A stretch of 64,000 bases of DNA from NCBI RefSeq assembly GCF_008710095.1, contig NZ_VYKJ01000009.1, positions 62,001-126,000 of the forward strand, read 5' to 3'. A program made the position numbers and the translations under genes. Positions 62,816 to 64,000 of the stretch are shown here, in pieces. Within the stretch, counting starts at the first letter, position 1; every line of letters begins with the position of its first letter. The stretch comes from Affinibrenneria salicis. Its GTDB lineage: Bacteria > Pseudomonadota > Gammaproteobacteria > Enterobacterales > Enterobacteriaceae. The notes below the pieces were generated by a model. That model saw only the letters and a list, made by a program, of their open reading frames with translations, did not search any database and was not told where the DNA came from.

Positions 62816-62847
62816 ACCGGGGAAGCCTTCCCCGGTCAGCCAGCGAC

Positions 62848-63708
62848 TTATGCCTGCTCCGGCGCGTTAACCTTGTGCAGGTGAACGTCCATTTGCGGAT
62901 AAGGAATACCGATATTGTGCTGGTCCAGCGCGCGTTTGAAGTTTTCCATTAGATCCCAGAAAACGTCCTGCGCATCGCCGTTGGTCGTCCAGACCCGGAC
63001 AACGAAGTTCAGGGAAGAGGCCGCCATCTCGTTCAGGCGGATCGTCACGCCCTTTTCGTGCTGAATGCGCTTATCTTCGGCGATAATATCGCCCAGCACT
63101 TTTTTCACTACATCGATGTCGGCATCATAGGCCACGCCCACAATAATTTCCGTACGGCGGTTAGGCTCACGCGAGCTGTTGATAATATTGCCGGCAATGA
63201 TTTTACCGTTCGGCACAACAATAATCTTGTCATCCACCGTACGCAGCGTGGTGGAGAAAATCTGCACCTGCAGCACCGTACCGGCGACGCCGCCCAGATC
63301 CACCGTCTCACCGGTGCGGAACGGGCGGAAGACCACCAGCAGCACCCCGGCGGCCAGGTTGGACAGCGAGCCCTGCAGAGCCAGACCAACGGCTAAACCG
63401 GCGGCGCCCAACACGGCGATAACCGACGCCGTTTGCACCCCAATCCGGCTCAGCGCGGCGATCAGCGTAAAAGCGATAATCCCATAGCGCACCAGCGCGG
63501 CAAGGAAGTCGGCCACGGTCGCGTCTATCGAACGGCTCACCATCAGGCGGTTAAGCGTCTTCGACACCACGCGCGCCACCAGCATACCGGCAATCAAAAT
63601 CACCAGCGCGGCGACGATGTTCACCACGTATTGCAGCAACAGTTCCTGGTTGGCGCTCAGCCAGTTCTCCAGTTTACCGACGCTCGCAGCAACGTTCAGT
63701 TCTTCCAT
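62848..63708 (-). CDS. mscS: Small-conductance mechanosensitive channel MscS
   Basis: A 286-residue channel (E. coli 286 aa) that opens under membrane tension to release solutes in hypo-osmotic shock. Three N-terminal helices are present, the pore-lining TM3 being '[20 protein letters not shown]' followed by LAAGVLLV with the Gly/Ala packing pattern. The beta domain has '[20 protein letters not shown]', and the C-terminal cage ends in '[10 protein letters not shown]'. It is next to fbaA with a terminator between, as in E. coli. Confidence 0.97.
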   Translation of the reverse strand: MEELNVAASVGKLENWLSANQELLLQYVVNIVAALVILIAGMLVARVVSKTLNRLMVSRSIDATVADFLAALVRYGIIAFTLIAALSRIGVQTASVIAVLGAAGLAVGLALQGSLSNLAAGVLLVVFRPFRTGETVDLGGVAGTVLQVQIFSTTLRTVDDKIIVVPNGKIIAGNIINSSREPNRRTEIIVGVAYDADIDVVKKVLGDIIAEDKRIQHEKGVTIRLNEMAASSLNFVVRVWTTNGDAQDVFWDLMENFKRALDQHNIGIPYPQMDVHLHKVNAPEQA

Positions 63709-63776
63709 TTAAAACCCCTGTAGATTGACTCTGCGCGTCATCGCGCGTTTCACACCAAAAATTTACAGCCTTAACG

Positions 63777-63805
63777 AAATAAGGCTCCTTAACGGAGCCT
63801 TATTT
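63777..63805. terminator. Bidirectional-type terminator between fbaA and mscS
   Basis: AAATAAGGCTCC-TTAAC-GGAGCCTTATTT is a perfect 12-bp stem with a 5-nt loop and A/T-rich flanks. It lies about 90 bp after the fbaA stop on the minus strand and should separate fbaA from mscS transcription. Confidence 0.8.
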
Positions 63806-63806
63806 C

Positions 63807-63877
63807 TATACCCATTATACTTCAGACTGCGGGAATCCGGCTGGCCGCCTTCCCGCATCCTGACGTCTATCGGATAT
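63807..63877. repeat. Dispersed palindromic element, short copy
   Basis: TATACCCATTATACTTCAGA then CTGCGGG on the left and CCCGCATCCTGACGTCTATC then GGATATA on the right form inverted ends about 71 bp apart, the same family as copy 1. Confidence 0.6.
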
Positions 63878-63892
63878 AAACCTTTATGAATC

Positions 63893-64000
63893 TTAGAGAA
63901 CGTCGATAGCGTTCAGTTCTTTAAAGGCTTTTTCCAGGCGGGCAACCATGCTGCTCTGAGCGGCACGCAGCCATACGCGCGGATCGTAGAATTTCTTGTT
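63893..64000 (-). CDS. fbaA: Class II fructose-bisphosphate aldolase, C-terminal 35 residues
   Basis: Only the last 35 codons and the TAA (63893-63895) are in the window; the gene continues to the right. The peptide NKKFYDPRVWLRAAQSSMVA then RLEKAFKELNAIDVL is the conserved end of E. coli FbaA (glycolytic zinc aldolase). Adjacent mscS supports the call. Confidence 0.95.
   Translation of the reverse strand, partial: NKKFYDPRVWLRAAQSSMVARLEKAFKELNAIDVL

Larger units (their letters stand above)
62113..62847. other. 735-bp intergenic region filled with repeat elements
   Basis: The gap between plaR and mscS has no credible gene. It holds a relative of the serA-side 150-bp unit (about 62259-62372), then AT-rich DNA, then a long copy of the dispersed palindromic element (62465-62815). 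The plaR promoter should lie in the first about 100 bp. The small frames in this region read through the repeats and are not supported. Confidence 0.6.

Overview
The window looks like a chromosomal segment of a soft-rot-type enterobacterium (order Enterobacterales, probably Pectobacteriaceae such as Brenneria, Dickeya or Pectobacterium). The evidence is long blocks of near-E. coli gene content and order: acs-yjcH-actP, lysS-prfB-recJ-dsbC-xerD, cptA-sdhE-ygfZ, serA-rpiA-argP-yggE-argO and mscS-fbaA. These blocks are interrupted by accessory genes and small dispersed repeats. Genus is an inference; no rRNA is present.

Layout. 1-4.6 kb: amino-sugar catabolism (partial Gfo/Idh/MocA oxidoreductase, NagK-like kinase, AgaR-type repressor, AgaS, KbaY-type aldolase). 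4.6-8.9 kb: a P-type ATPase with two YtxH-like/glycine-zipper proteins, one further small membrane protein and two HMA2-like proteins, which I interpret as a ferrosome (Fez-like) iron-storage organelle cluster, with a perfect FNR-type box between its divergent arms. 9-14.7 kb: an orphan membrane protein behind a hairpin-rich leader, an AI-2E family permease, an orphan aerobactin receptor (iutA), an OxyR-like regulator without the redox cysteines, and a lone PAS protein. 15-23 kb: acetate assimilation (acs-yjcH-actP, CRP site upstream), a Na+/H+ antiporter and a purine permease with a PurR box. 23-27 kb: LpxP-type acyltransferase, cold-shock protein, and a candidate pore-forming toxin/immunity pair. 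27-31 kb: two secreted phosphate-related enzymes with candidate PhoB boxes flanking queH. 31-34.3 kb: feoABC with a Fur box. 34.4-42.3 kb: accessory genes (AhpD-like protein, MHS-family transporter, LOG, NUDIX, NADAR and four unknown genes) ending at an integrase remnant beside tRNA-Gly(CCC). 42.5-64 kb: core genes, with a yhjE-type transporter between xerD and fldB, an orphan plaR-type regulator, and the 3' end of fbaA at the right edge.

How the genes work together. Iron is the strongest theme. An outer-membrane siderophore receptor, the Feo ferrous uptake system under a Fur-like box, and a putative iron-storage compartment under an FNR-like box would together form an uptake and storage route, with storage favoured without oxygen. 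A second theme is phosphate scavenging from organic phosphates. The rest is housekeeping: translation (lysS, prfB, tRNA-Gly, rlmF, queH), recombination and repair (recJ, xerD), disulfide and flavin/Fe-S maintenance (dsbC, fldB, ygfZ, sdhE), serine and pentose metabolism, arginine export and osmotic protection.

Two repeat families are noteworthy. One is a small element with TATACCC...TTCAAGTTGCAGG-like inverted ends, seen in at least seven intergenic sites. The other is a 150-bp unit duplicated in tandem next to serA, with a diverged relative at about 62.3 kb. All assignments come from reading the sequence and from recalled family knowledge; no database search was possible.
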